A stretch of 64,000 nt of DNA from NCBI GenBank assembly GCA_910589415.1, contig OU342638.1, positions 5,022,001 to 5,086,000 of the forward strand, read 5' to 3'. Under the pieces are notes generated by a model, which was given only the letters and a program-made list of their open reading frames with translations, did no database searches and was not told the DNA's origin. Origin of the DNA: Malachius bipustulatus (Eukaryota; Arthropoda; Insecta; Coleoptera; Melyridae). The translations under genes were made by a program, and so were the position numbers. The stretch's first letter is position 1; every line of letters starts with the position of its first letter. Of the stretch, positions 34,649 to 44,854 are shown one piece after another.

Positions 34649-36493
34649 TAATTCAGCACTGAGCAAAATATCTACTGGACCAGGAGTCTGAAATTTGTCA
34701 TCAGCTAAAGGTAAGTTTTCAATGTGAGACCAATTTTGTGAATTAAGGTAGACTCTTGGCTGATCTGAACAAATTCTAGGCAAAATGATTGCTTCAAAGG
34801 TAAAAGTAGGATCTGTTTTACCACGCGGTTTAATGAAACATTGAGTACTGTCACGGTTAGAAGTGGAGATCAAATTATTTATCCCTTCAATCGGTATTGA
34901 AGAATGTCGACGAGGCAAACCTAAACGATTCACGCAGCGTTCGGAAATGAAATTCGCCATGCTGGCGGTGTCGAAAAGAACACGTACTTTTTGGAACCTT
35001 CCCCATACATCCCGAATTTCAACTTCTGCTGTTGATAGCAGAACCGTCGAATGTTTCCTGAAAGTAGGGCTAAAAGAAGTAGAAAGAAGAGATGAGGCTG
35101 GATCATCATTTGAATTAGGTAGAGGATTTGGTAGAGGCGTGCTGCTTGCCGTATTTAATTGTAGTGCCGTATTTGTCTGAAGGGAATTGGAAGCGTGTGG
35201 AGCGAACTCCCTTTTATTTAAATTCAAATGTAATAAAGTGTGATGCGAATATTGACAAATTCTACATGTTGTAGAAGATGGACACTGGCGCACTGAATGT
35301 GACGAACGCAAACAATTGCCACATAAAGAGTGCTGTCTTACAAAAGCTAGTCTGTCTTGTGGAGTTTTTGCTAAAAAGATTTGACATCTGTGAAGTGCAT
35401 GTGAAGACGGACAAAGTAAACATTTTGAATTATAATTCTGAGGACGGTTATTTGAAGTTGATGGTTGTTGATTGTCAACCGAATTTAGAAATGCTGAAGG
35501 CATGGATCGTTGCTTATTATTCAAAAACGTCCGGTTTTCTAAGTTTTCTGAAAAACCAGAACGCTTAATTTTGTTGATTGGTGAGCTCGGCATCATGCAC
35601 TGGACAGATTCTAAGGCCTTGCATTTGTTGCTCAAAAATGTGGTAAGTATTTTATACGTAGGCATCTCTGTGGTGCTATTTTCAATCTCAAACTCGGTGC
35701 GAGTTTTGTGATCTAACTTCTGCAATAACATATTAAAAAACTAAAAAATCCCACGACTCTGTATTGAACTTCAAGACTTTTAGAGCGGCCAGATTTTCTG
35801 AAAATATGTCCAATAAATGACGAAGATCTTTCGATGAAGATCTTTGAAGAGGTGGAGCAGTGTATATCTCGTTAAAATAAGTAGTGGCTAAAAACGCTTG
35901 TTTTGATATCTAGTCACTAGTGCGTCATATGCAATTTTATAATTATCTTCCGTCATAGGAATGGCTTTTATCAAATTAAAAGGATCGTCTTTTAAGGACG
36001 TCATAAGGTAATGAAATTTTTGTACATTTGCTAGGCTTTTGTTCTCATGAATAAGGCTGTTGTACAAGTCGAAAAATGCTGGCCATAGTTTTATGTTACC
36101 GTCGAATATTGGTATGTTAATTTTTGGAAGTTTAACTCCAGAAATGGACGACCTATTAGGATCATTCACAGTTCCCGTCGATACCACTGTATCCAATGAC
36201 ATTTCATATTTTTTAGATTTTATAGCGTAAACATATTTATCGGCAGCGGCCCTAGCTTTGTCTTGATTTGTAAATTCAAGGTCATTTTCGACTAAAGAAA
36301 TAATTTCGTTATGAAGGATTTGAAACTCATCATAAATTACGTCGACAAAACCAGCTCTAGCTAAAAAATTATGTTTGTAAAATTCATCAGCTGTTTGATT
36401 TACACTGTATTCGTAAATTTCTTTTAATCTAGTTAATGGTATCTTGCGTTTAAGCGCAAGCTTGGCAATTGTCTCCTCATTAGGATTAGGCAT
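34547..36493 (-). pseudogene. BEL/Pao Gag and protease region
   Basis: Gag starts at MPNPNEETIAKLALKRKI (36493). The conserved Gag block KLPKINIPIFDGNIKLWPAF and MTSLKDDPFNLIKAIPM lie before 35888. Two one-base changes in T runs (near 35890 and near 35735) break the frame. The same protein otherwise continues (DLRHLLDIFSENLAALK) into the 35731-34650 ORF. That ORF has zinc knuckles (CLLCPSSHALHRC, CGNCLRSSHSVRQC, CRICQYSHHTLLH) and the A17-type aspartic protease with VRVLFDTASMANFISERC, where the active site motif is DTAS. The reading frame then runs into the mariner right end at 34648, so the last codons to 34547 are mariner sequence. Confidence 0.88.
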
Positions 36494-37145
36494 ATTCGTA
36501 CCTGCTAAATGATTTTTGAGAGAGATAAAAATTAAAGGAATAAAATGTTATAATAACTGTAATAAATAAATTAATTAGGTACCTATTATAACTTGCTTAT
36601 CGTTTCGTATAGCTACCTGTTCAAGGCTTTAAAAATGATACAGATTCGAGAAATAAACACTGTAAAGTAGTAGGTATCCCTAAATGTACCTAAACAAGAT
36701 TATTATTATTTTAGAAATATTATTTAGTTAATAAACTGTGATAATTGAATAATTGATTATCATAGATGTCCATAAAATCACGTTAATGTAATATTACATA
36801 AGTTAAAAATAATAGCCTATAAATTTGAAATAATTATATTTATTTTAGATTTTTAATAATGCACCTTTTTCAGGACTCCATAATACGACACTGTCCAATG
36901 CAGGTTCAGTGTGTGGGCTAGTCCAGCAAGATCGTCTTTCTATTTATTTAGGCCTTATTTACTTTGTCATAAAATTTTATTGCATCTACGGTTTTCAGTT
37001 TATATTGATCATTCTATTGCACATCATAAATCAAATCTCTACCTGTCATTGCTATATAATTATATTTTATTTAATTAAAGCCTTATAATTAGTTTTTTCA
37101 CATTTCTTTCAAGCGATTTTGATTTTATTAATCGATTTCTACCTA

Positions 37146-38013
37146 CAGTGTGACCCATTTGTTCTTGAAACACCCTGTAGAATCTTAATTTATGGTGCGA
37201 TTAAAAAAAAAATTCTTTTAAATCATAGAGCTTGATAAACTATATTTTGGGAGCAAAAAGCGTCTCATTCCTACAAAATCCAGGGCCTACTAGATCAGTG
37301 TTTACTTGTAAAATCTCAAAAATTCATATTAGCGATTTTTTTAGAAAAAAACTGGGCACGCCACGGGATTCACCAGCCCTCAAAACGGTACTGTACCAAA
37401 TTTTATTGGAAATGTCAGAGTAAAAAGGATCTTGTAGTTATTTTAAAAATTCATAATAATACTCCGAATTTTCATAAATTAGTTTGAAAAAGGTCAAAAG
37501 CTATCATAAGTAAAAATTAAAATTAAAAAAAAGTAAAAAAAAGTAAAAATAAAAATAAAAAAAAATTAAAAAAAAATAAATAAATAAATAAAAAAATATA
37601 ATTAAAAAATTAAAGTACCTACATTATCACCAACTAGACGTACAATTTCTATTTTGTCTCTCTTGACCTTTTCGAATAAATTAATGAAAATTCGGAGTTC
37701 TATTATGAATTTCTAAAATACCTGCAAGATCCTTATTACTCTGACATTTCCAATAAAATTTAGTACAGTACCGTTTTGAGGGCTGGTGAATCCAGTAGCG
37801 TGCACAGTTTTTTTCTAAAAAAATCGCTAGTATGAATTTTTGAGATTTTACAAGTAAACACTGATCTAGTAGGCCTTGGATTTTGTTGGAATGAGACGCT
37901 TTTTGCTCCCAAAATATAGTTTATCAAGCTCTATGATTTAAAAGAAATTTCTTTAAAATCGCACCATAAATTAAGATTCTACAGGGTGTTTCAAGAACAA
38001 ATGGGTCACACTG
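37146..38013. mobile_element. 868 bp foldback MITE nested in the outer foldback arm
   Basis: The ends are CAGTGTGACCCATTTGTTCT and its inverse, flanked by TA at 37144-37145 and 38014-38015. The arms are about 300-350 bp and the centre (about 37500-37620) is an A-rich low-complexity tract. Joining the flanks restores the uninterrupted arm sequence seen at 27890-27930, which proves the order of insertion. No coding sequence. Confidence 0.95.
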
Positions 38014-38293
38014 TATGTATTGAAAAAAATCGATTTTTTTTTGGACAATTTACCACCATATTACAGTTTTTTATCGCTGGCGCCCGAACTAATTTTCTTT
38101 TAAGTGAACTGATTATGCCATTCCGTGGTCCTATATCAAGTACACAAATCCTCAAAGTTTCAATTTTTTATCTTTAAAATTAAGCTCTATTTAGGGGGTG
38201 GACACTAGTGTTGGGACACCCTGTACACGGGTCATTGTTAAAATATATAATTTTTTAATCTTTTCTATGAAATAAAAAAGGGTCGTAGAAAAA

Positions 38294-38430
38294 ATAGTGT
38301 ATGGAACTCGCAGATAATGGCTATTAATACGCTCTTATGATGGTTAAGACACTCGCCTACGGCTCGTATCTTAACCATCATACTCGCGTATTAATAGCCT
38401 TCATTATAAGCTCGTTGCATAATATACTAT
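38294..38430. repeat. Long imperfect hairpin with CTCGCCTACGGCTCG loop
   Basis: The left arm ATAGTGTATGG... to GATGGTTAAGA (38294-38349) pairs with TCTTAACCATC... to ATATACTAT (38369-38430). The loop reads CACTCGCCTACGGCTCGTA. The loop core is nearly identical to that of the hairpin at 60236-60350, although the stems are unrelated. Function unknown. Confidence 0.8.
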
Positions 38431-38871
38431 TCTAAAACGGTTCGATTTTTTCCTAACTTAACCATCACAGATAACATTTTGAAAAATTGGCACGGCCAAG
38501 TTGCACTAATGAACTACCACGACATCCTGTAAAAAAGTCGAAAATTTTGAATAGTGCCTTTTTGCACAGGACGATTTTTTGACGACTTCGGATTTGAATT
38601 ATTTAGGCCATAAACTATGATTCCTGAAAATTTCAGCCTTGTACACTAAAAGGCCCACAGAATCGTTTTTTAAGCGACTTTTATTCATTCTAGCACTCTA
38701 CTAAAAGTAAAATGTTCGTTTTTCAAGTTATATTGCCAAATCAGTATTTTGCAAATCTTTCCGAAACGTAAAATTTTCATAATTGTCTGGTTTAGGTCCT
38801 CTGCCCAAAGGCTTAACTTCAAATTTATCCTGTTTAATTATTATTGTTTCAATCCCACTACTTACTGAATA

Positions 38872-39054
38872 CTATAAAAGAGGATAATTAGGTAACATCA
38901 TTTTATCAGGTGTACACTTAATAATACTTACACCCCAAATGTGTTTTACTTTCAATATGACTTGTCGTTCACTTAGGTTGTCATTTTCAGATTTAAATAA
39001 CTTGAATGCCTTTTTTATACGAATTTTTTCTTCAATCGATATTAATTTTGGCAT
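38872..39054 (-). other. Possible first exon of a transposon-related protein
   Basis: The minus strand gives MPKLISIEEKIRIKKAFKLF and continues through SERQVILKVKHIWGVS before a GTAAGTATT splice-donor-like site at about 38933. The Lys/Glu-rich helix-turn-helix-like N-terminus resembles the start of insect transposase-like proteins, but no further exon is seen, probably because the DNA beyond is interrupted. The stretch 38430-38870 shows nothing else. Confidence 0.35.
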
Positions 39055-39410
39055 TATGAAATTTATAATGTCAAAAAATTAATACATTTATTATTTAATG
39101 TATTTATTTGACAGTTTGAGAAAATTTTGTCCGAATAAAAAATTATCCTAGATAATCTAATAAAACTTCAATTAGACAATAAGTTTGAAGTCAACATTGG
39201 GTACGTTCACCTGACGTCAACCGTTGAGTTGTTGAGGTAGCGCTTGCGTTCAGACATACCGCTCACTTACAACCGTTGTTCAACTGTTGAGTATTTTTGT
39301 GAGCGTAAATATTTCACGCTCAGCACAGTCAACGTGTATGTTGCGGACATGCGCCAAGTGGGAAGTAAAAGTTGCAAGTAAGAATGCTCCTGATACAATC
39401 AGCGACAAAT

Positions 39411-39422
39411 AAATGCTAATAA
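39411..39422. repeat. Left target-site duplication of the LOA-type LINE
   Basis: AAATGCTAATAA, identical to 44874-44885. It marks the exact 5' junction of the LINE inside the MITE. Confidence 0.95.
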
Positions 39423-39462
39423 ACCCGTGCGGTTGAGTACCCACCCGTGCGGTTGAGTACCC
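39423..39462 (+). promoter_or_regulatory. Tandem 20 bp repeat at the LINE 5' end
   Basis: ACCCGTGCGGTTGAGTACCC occurs twice head to tail as the very first 40 bases of the element. In LINEs the extreme 5' end holds the internal promoter, so a regulatory role is plausible. That is inference. The repeat could also arise during 5'-end joining. Confidence 0.6.
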
Positions 39463-39818
39463 ATCGGGCGCGTCCCCAGGTGGCGGATAGGGGGATGGCC
39501 TTACAATGAGCGTAAGTGAGTAAGGTTAGCAGTAGTGATAAAGCTTGTCGGAGGTAAAATTCCAGACTGGCAGCTCAAAGCTCTGCCGCGGACCACCTCC
39601 CCTAACCTGGTTGTCGTGTCGTGACTAAAGGTCTGCACTAGGGGTAACGGCGCCAGAGATGTCCGACTGTGGACTATCTGATATACCGTATCATCTGTTG
39701 TCGTGGACATGTCTCGCGGACAGAATGATGTGGGGGGTCTGGGCTTAATCGCCTGAACCAAGAGGAGACAACCTCGCTAAAAAACCTAAATCCTAAGGCG
39801 GGGGTCCAGGCTGATGGG

Positions 39819-41162
39819 ATGCGTGACTGGATAGATGACCAGCCCCTACTGGATTCAACCTTGGGGCACCAGGGGGCACCCCACTGTATCAATCCCCTCA
39901 CCTTTGCATGCGGGGCTCTGCATAGGTGGAACACCCTTCCCTTGCTACTCGTGGGATCAACCATGGTAAGAAATAAAAAAAACAAAAAATTGCGGGACAT
40001 CACCGCAAAACAGACTGCTGACCGAGCGGGGCTTGTCACCCGTCATGACAGTCGGCAATCTAAACAATCCTTGAGCTCGAGACCACCTCGAACGCAAGAA
40101 GATAAGAAACCGGAGACAACATCCGGACCAGAAACCAGGAATCCTAGGAAACCTGGTAAGCTACCCCTCCCACTCCCGGGCCAACCAGGAGGCATTGACG
40201 ACCCCAGAAGAAGGGGTCTAAGTGGGGCGAAAGTACGATGGTACCTGCGCTATCTTCAACAGGGCATGTCACCTGATGAAGCCAGGGATAAGGCCATCGG
40301 AAGAAAAGCTGAAGAGAAATCCGAAGCTACTTCGCAGCCAAAGAAGAGGGACGCCAGTAAAATCACCCCTCCTCTAGGACACAAAGTAAAAAGAGCTAAG
40401 ACAGTGGCGGGACCCCACACCGCTACAGCATCAACGTCAGCAGGGCCAAGCACCAGCAACGCGAATGCCGTCAAAGCTATAAGGATAGCCATACTCCCAA
40501 CAAGCTATCCAGAAAAAACGCTGACAACAGAGGAGCTTACCACTCTGGAGGAAGCAATTGTAGAGGAGATGTCGCTGGGAGCAGCATGCAAGCTCCAGTT
40601 CGGAGGAATCCACTTCCGATCAAGTATGCTACTGGTGGACTGCATCACACCAGAAACGGCAGAGTGGGTTAAGGAGCAGACTCCTAAACTCAGTACGTGG
40701 AAAGGAGAACAGTTGATGGCGTGCCTGGGAGAAGACATCCCAAGAGCACACAACATCACTGTCTTCTTCCCAAGAAGCCAGGGACAAGATCCTAAGAAGC
40801 TGCTGAGCTTAGTCGAGGCACAAAATATGGAGCTTCGCACCCACTTGTGGAAAATCCTCAGCAGCAAAGAAGAGGGCACCGGGAAAGTAATGAACATTGG
40901 CATTGACAATGACTCCCGGGAAGCAATCAAGAAAAATGGACACACTATCTTCTATAGGTTCGGGAAAATCCCCGTCCACGGCCTACAGAAGAAAGAAAAG
41001 GAAGCCATTGATGTGACGAATAAGGAGGCAACCCCTCCCTCAGATCCAACCATCGTCACCGATCAAGGTAATGTCACCGAGGATTCATCGGGAACATATG
41101 AAGAGCCTATGCTCATACAGGGGGCAAGCACCCCAACGCAAGAAGACCAATGTCCAGTATAA
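39819..41162 (+). CDS. ORF1 of the LOA-type LINE (Gag-like, DUF4780-like domain)
   Basis: 447 codons if the first ATG (39819) is used. The second in-frame ATG (39963, MVRNKKNKKLRDITAKQ) begins a strongly basic segment and is the more likely protein start. The middle (to about residue 205) is Pro/Lys/Ser-rich and disordered-looking. Residues about 217-395 form a conserved block, starting KAIRIAILPTSYPEKTLTTE, with GIHFRSSMLLVDC, TPKLSTWKGEQL and HNITVFFPRSQGQDPKKL, that I match to DUF4780, a domain found in ORF1 proteins of insect LINEs. No CCHC knuckle is present. The protein should bind element RNA. It overlaps ORF2 by 13 bases in a different frame, suggesting re-initiation or frameshift-type coupling. 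Confidence 0.85.
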   Translation: MRDWIDDQPLLDSTLGHQGAPHCINPLTFACGALHRWNTLPLLLVGSTMVRNKKNKKLRDITAKQTADRAGLVTRHDSRQSKQSLSSRPPRTQEDKKPETTSGPETRNPRKPGKLPLPLPGQPGGIDDPRRRGLSGAKVRWYLRYLQQGMSPDEARDKAIGRKAEEKSEATSQPKKRDASKITPPLGHKVKRAKTVAGPHTATASTSAGPSTSNANAVKAIRIAILPTSYPEKTLTTEELTTLEEAIVEEMSLGAACKLQFGGIHFRSSMLLVDCITPETAEWVKEQTPKLSTWKGEQLMACLGEDIPRAHNITVFFPRSQGQDPKKLLSLVEAQNMELRTHLWKILSSKEEGTGKVMNIGIDNDSREAIKKNGHTIFYRFGKIPVHGLQKKEKEAIDVTNKEATPPSDPTIVTDQGNVTEDSSGTYEEPMLIQGASTPTQEDQCPV

Positions 41163-44100
41163 GCACAGCAAATGTCACCAGCATGGCCCAGTTCAACGCC
41201 CATCATGCTAGGGGGGCATCAGCCGTCATAGCTCGGGCGTTCGACAGGTCATGCCTGGGCGTTGTGCTTATACAAGAACCTTGGATATACAAGGGGCAGG
41301 TAAGGGGCCTACCACGAAAGGATTGCAAGACAATTTGGGATATCAGAAGTGATACCCCAAGGGCCTGCATCCTGATAAGAAACAACATTAAATATGTATG
41401 TCTTTCAGAATTCATGACACGGGACCTTGTGCCAATCCGGGTCAACATCACCGGAGGCACACACCGTAGCATCATAGTAGCATCAGGGTACTTCCATGAG
41501 AAAACATCAATACCTCCTATGGAAGTCCAGAAACTAGTCGAGTACTGCAACGGGCATGGGCTACCGCTCCTACTCGGCAGTGATGCCAACGCACACAACA
41601 TCAGCTGGGGCAGCAAGTATACCAACAAAAGAGGTGAGCAACTGCTTGAATTTTTACTTGAATCCAATTTAGATGTACTGAATGTGGGGAACACACCCAC
41701 TTTTGTAACTAAAAGGAGTCAAGACGTAATAGACATAACGATCGGTAGTCCGAGCATATGTCAACTGATCAGAGACTGGAGGGTATCTAACGAACCCTCA
41801 CTCTCTGATCACAGAATAATAGAATTCAAAATGAGGGGACTCTGGCAAGAGAACACCCTCATTAGAAATCCAAGAAACACCGACTGGGACACATTTCACA
41901 CCAGCCTAAGAGAAAATATAAAACAAACAAATTCTAGAGTCAAAAACCATCTAGAATTAGAAGCAACATTAGAATCTCTCAACGGAGCGCTGAAATATTC
42001 ATACGAATCCAGCTGCCCCATTAGAGAGAAAAGAAATTGTAGGAAAACTCCGTGGTGGAACGAACACCTATCCAAGCTCCGGGCAGAAGTTCGAAGGCTT
42101 TTCAATAAAGCCAAGCGCGATGGAGACTGGCAGGGCTACACCGCGGAACTGACAACCTACAATAAGGAAACCAGGAAAGCTAAACGGAAGAGCTTCAGGG
42201 ACTTCTGCAGGGATATCACCTCAACACCTGAAGCATCCAGACTTCACAAAGCTTTAGCGAAAGGCATTGCCCAGGGAACAATGTCGCTCAGAAAACCTGA
42301 TGGGAACTACACAGAAAATGAAGAGCAAAGAGCTCTACTTCTGCTAGAAACTCACTTTCCAGGCAGTGCACTGAAAGTAGGGAACGAGGATTCGTTCGAA
42401 TCTGGTAAACCCACGAAAGAAGATTGGGAGGCCGCGAAAACCATCTGCACCTCCGAAAGACTGAAATGGGCAATTGGCACCTTTCAACCTTTCAAATCAC
42501 CCGGGGTGGATGGCATATTCCCCGCTCTTCTGCAAAGAGGACTGGAGGATCTCATGCCACACCTGGTAAGAATATTCAGAAGCAGCCTGGCTATGGGATA
42601 TATACCACAAGCCTGGAGAAAGGCGCAAGTCATCTTTATTCCTAAGGCAGGAAGAAAGGACACCTCTCTCCCGAAGTCATTTAGACCCATCTGTCTTACC
42701 TCCTTCTTACTAAAGACGATGGAGAAAATCATTGATAATTACATCAGAACGGAAACACTGAACAGGGGACCACTACACCCAAGCCAGCACGCATACAGAG
42801 CGGGCAGATCGACAGAGACCGCCCTGTATGAGCTGACAGAAAAGATTCAGGACACTCTGGAGTACAAGGAAACGGCCATTTGCGCCTTTCTGGACATAGA
42901 AGGAGCATTCGACAACACCTCTTGCGATGCTATCAAGAAAGCCCTAACTAAAAAAGGCATAAACAGCACAACATCCCATTGGATTCAACAAATGCTGTCC
43001 ACAAGAATAATTGGAACCAAAGTGGGCGATGACACCATCCAGGTGAAAACAACAAAAGGATGCCCACAAGGAGGAGTGCTATCCCCCCTCCTATGGAGCC
43101 TGGTAGTAGACGAGCTCCTCGGGTTACTCACCGAGAACGGCATTACCTGCATCGGGTATGCCGATGACATCGTCATCATGGCCAGAGGAAAATTTGAAGG
43201 AACACTCTGCGACATAGTACAGAGGGGGTTAAAGATAACCTTGAAATGGTGCCAGGAAATAGGACTCAACATCAATCCTACAAAAACTACACTGATACCA
43301 TTCACAAGAAAAAACAAGCTTCCAAACCTCAAAACCATCGACTTGAATGGAGTCGAGTTAGAATGGAAGGAAGAAGTAAAATATCTGGGAATAACACTGG
43401 ATAAGAAGCTAATGTGGAACAAGCACTTAAGTGCAACAGTAAGTAAGGCCACATCCGTACTCATGGTGTGCAGGAGAATGGCGGGGAATGCATGGGGTTG
43501 TAACCCATCCATTTTACGCTGGATGTACACCATGCTAGTGAGACCCATCATCACATACGGAGCGGTCGTCTGGTACAAGAGGACCAAGCTAATAACAGCG
43601 AGGAAAACACTCGAGAAGATCCAGAGACTTGCATGCCTCTGCATCACAGGAGCAATGAGAACATGCCCAACAGCAGCGTTGGAAGTAATTCTAGATCTCA
43701 CACCACTGCACTTAGTGATTGAGAGAAGTGCCGCGGAGGCTCAACTCAGAATGTCAAGAATGGGGATCAGGGGGGGACTACGGACCGAGGGGAATCAACC
43801 CCTGAACATCTGTAAAAACCTCCTGATAATGCCAAAAGACAAAACTGTCAAGAAATTCAGCTTCAAGAGAAACTTCATCATGGAACTGTCTACGAAAGAA
43901 GAATGGAGCAACACATCCATTCACACTTTCAAAGAAGGTACAATAAGATGGTACACAGACGGCTCAAAGGCCACCGAGGGAACTGGGGCAGGAGTATATG
44001 GGCCAGGCACCAACTACTCCGAGCCGATGGGAACATCCCCAAGCATACTTCAAGCGGAACTGTACGCAATAGAAGTATGCGCCCAAATAAACCTCGACAG

Positions 44101-44779
44101 AAACTATAAAAATAGGGAAATAGCAATACTGACAGACAGTCAAGCAGCCATAAAGACGCTGAGCTCTCCTATCATCAGCTCAAAAATGGCATGGAACTGC
44201 CTACAAAAACTCAATAAACTAGGCAGAGAGAACAAAATTCACCTCAAATGGATACCAGGACACACTGGGATTGAGGGAAACGAACGTGCCCACTCATTGG
44301 CAAGAAAAGGAGCATCGACACCCTTTATAGGACCAGAACCATTCTGTAGCCTTGAAGACACGTTCTTCAAGGCAGAACTTCGTAAGGAAGAAGAAAAACT
44401 GAGAGAAATCCATTGGAATAACCTCTCAGGATTGAGACAATCCAAGGAGCTCCTCGGGAACTTTAACCGAGAAAGGTCAAGGAAACTCCTGACCCTCAAC
44501 AAAGGAAGTCTCAGAATGCTAACAGGATTCCTAACAGGTCATTGCAAGCTCAATGAACACCTGAGGAAACTTGGTATAGAAAAAGATGGCGTTTGCAGAC
44601 TCTGCAGGGAAGAAAACGAGACTCCTCGTCACCTATTGATGAACTGCGAAGCCCTAGAACGTGAAAGAAACGATGTTCTGGGCCAACACCAGGTCAACGG
44701 GGGGGCTTTGCCCGGCCTTGATCCTCTTCAAATCCTGAAATTCCTAAGGGAAACGGAGTTGGAGAGGCTGCTTCAATGA
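41150..44779 (+). CDS. ORF2 of the LOA-type LINE: endonuclease, reverse transcriptase, RNase H
   Basis: 1209 codons, uninterrupted. APE endonuclease at about 1-225: AQFNAHHARGA, LIQEPWIYKG, LGSDANAHNISWG, VIDITIG and LSDHRIIEF. RT at about 470-750: FKSPGVDGI, FRPICLTSFLLKTMEKII, FLDIEGAFDNTS, KGCPQGGVLSPLLW and catalytic GYADDIVIM near 670. RNase H at about 930-1060: RWYTDGSKATEGTGAG, LQAELYAIEVC, LTDSQAAIKTL and NERAHSLARKG give the D-E-D-D set. A C-terminal CRLCREENETPRHLLMNC finger is at about 1149-1166. All catalytic positions are conserved. It would nick target DNA and reverse-transcribe the element RNA in the nucleus. GCPQGGVLSPLLW with an RNase H favours the LOA clade, though I-group cannot be excluded. 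Confidence 0.93.
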   Translation: MSSISTANVTSMAQFNAHHARGASAVIARAFDRSCLGVVLIQEPWIYKGQVRGLPRKDCKTIWDIRSDTPRACILIRNNIKYVCLSEFMTRDLVPIRVNITGGTHRSIIVASGYFHEKTSIPPMEVQKLVEYCNGHGLPLLLGSDANAHNISWGSKYTNKRGEQLLEFLLESNLDVLNVGNTPTFVTKRSQDVIDITIGSPSICQLIRDWRVSNEPSLSDHRIIEFKMRGLWQENTLIRNPRNTDWDTFHTSLRENIKQTNSRVKNHLELEATLESLNGALKYSYESSCPIREKRNCRKTPWWNEHLSKLRAEVRRLFNKAKRDGDWQGYTAELTTYNKETRKAKRKSFRDFCRDITSTPEASRLHKALAKGIAQGTMSLRKPDGNYTENEEQRALLLLETHFPGSALKVGNEDSFESGKPTKEDWEAAKTICTSERLKWAIGTFQPFKSPGVDGIFPALLQRGLEDLMPHLVRIFRSSLAMGYIPQAWRKAQVIFIPKAGRKDTSLPKSFRPICLTSFLLKTMEKIIDNYIRTETLNRGPLHPSQHAYRAGRSTETALYELTEKIQDTLEYKETAICAFLDIEGAFDNTSCDAIKKALTKKGINSTTSHWIQQMLSTRIIGTKVGDDTIQVKTTKGCPQGGVLSPLLWSLVVDELLGLLTENGITCIGYADDIVIMARGKFEGTLCDIVQRGLKITLKWCQEIGLNINPTKTTLIPFTRKNKLPNLKTIDLNGVELEWKEEVKYLGITLDKKLMWNKHLSATVSKATSVLMVCRRMAGNAWGCNPSILRWMYTMLVRPIITYGAVVWYKRTKLITARKTLEKIQRLACLCITGAMRTCPTAALEVILDLTPLHLVIERSAAEAQLRMSRMGIRGGLRTEGNQPLNICKNLLIMPKDKTVKKFSFKRNFIMELSTKEEWSNTSIHTFKEGTIRWYTDGSKATEGTGAGVYGPGTNYSEPMGTSPSILQAELYAIEVCAQINLDRNYKNREIAILTDSQAAIKTLSSPIISSKMAWNCLQKLNKLGRENKIHLKWIPGHTGIEGNERAHSLARKGASTPFIGPEPFCSLEDTFFKAELRKEEEKLREIHWNNLSGLRQSKELLGNFNRERSRKLLTLNKGSLRMLTGFLTGHCKLNEHLRKLGIEKDGVCRLCREENETPRHLLMNCEALERERNDVLGQHQVNGGALPGLDPLQILKFLRETELERLLQ

Positions 44780-44854
44780 AGGGAATATACTCCAAAGAAG
44801 CAGAGAAGAGGGGGCACAATAGATCTTAATAGGTCGCAGCGCATCTGACACCCT

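Larger units (their letters stand above)
29376..36520 (-). mobile_element. BEL/Pao LTR retrotransposon, minus strand, 5' LTR not found
   Basis: Gene order on the minus strand is Gag (36493-35888), zinc knuckle and aspartic protease (to 34650), then RT-RNase H-integrase (33333-29902), then an LTR. This is the order of BEL/Pao elements. A mariner transposon (33344-34648) splits the protease-RT region. The expected 5' LTR is missing. The DNA upstream of Gag passes, within about 250 bp, into the arm of the outer foldback element. Just before the Gag ATG is a pyrimidine-rich tract ending CATTTAGCAG, which resembles a splice acceptor. Confidence 0.9.
27698..38223. mobile_element. Outer TA-flanked foldback element, split by later insertions
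   Basis: The left end is CAGGGTGTCCCAACATTAGT at 27698, preceded by TA. The right end is the reverse complement (...GTTGGGACACCCTG, ending 38223), followed by TA. The left arm 27698 to about 28310 pairs with the right arm 38223 back to about 36745. Recognisable paired landmarks are ATTTATGATGTGCAATAGA, GTCGTATTATGGAGTCCTGA and CATTAACGTGATTTTATGGA. The right arm is interrupted at 37146-38013 by another foldback element, and the middle contains a BEL/Pao retrotransposon. No transposase of its own is seen. The TA duplication and ends suggest a Tc1/mariner-mobilised MITE (inference). Confidence 0.82.

Noticed and set aside
37500..37620. A-rich tract as a possible poly(A) tail of a retro-insertion
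   Set aside because: It sits at the exact centre of the 868 bp palindrome and has no target duplication of its own. It is better explained as the foldback's low-complexity centre.
42985..43701. 238 aa minus-strand ORF inside the LOA-type LINE
   Set aside because: A shadow of ORF2, with no domain, opposite the conserved RT.
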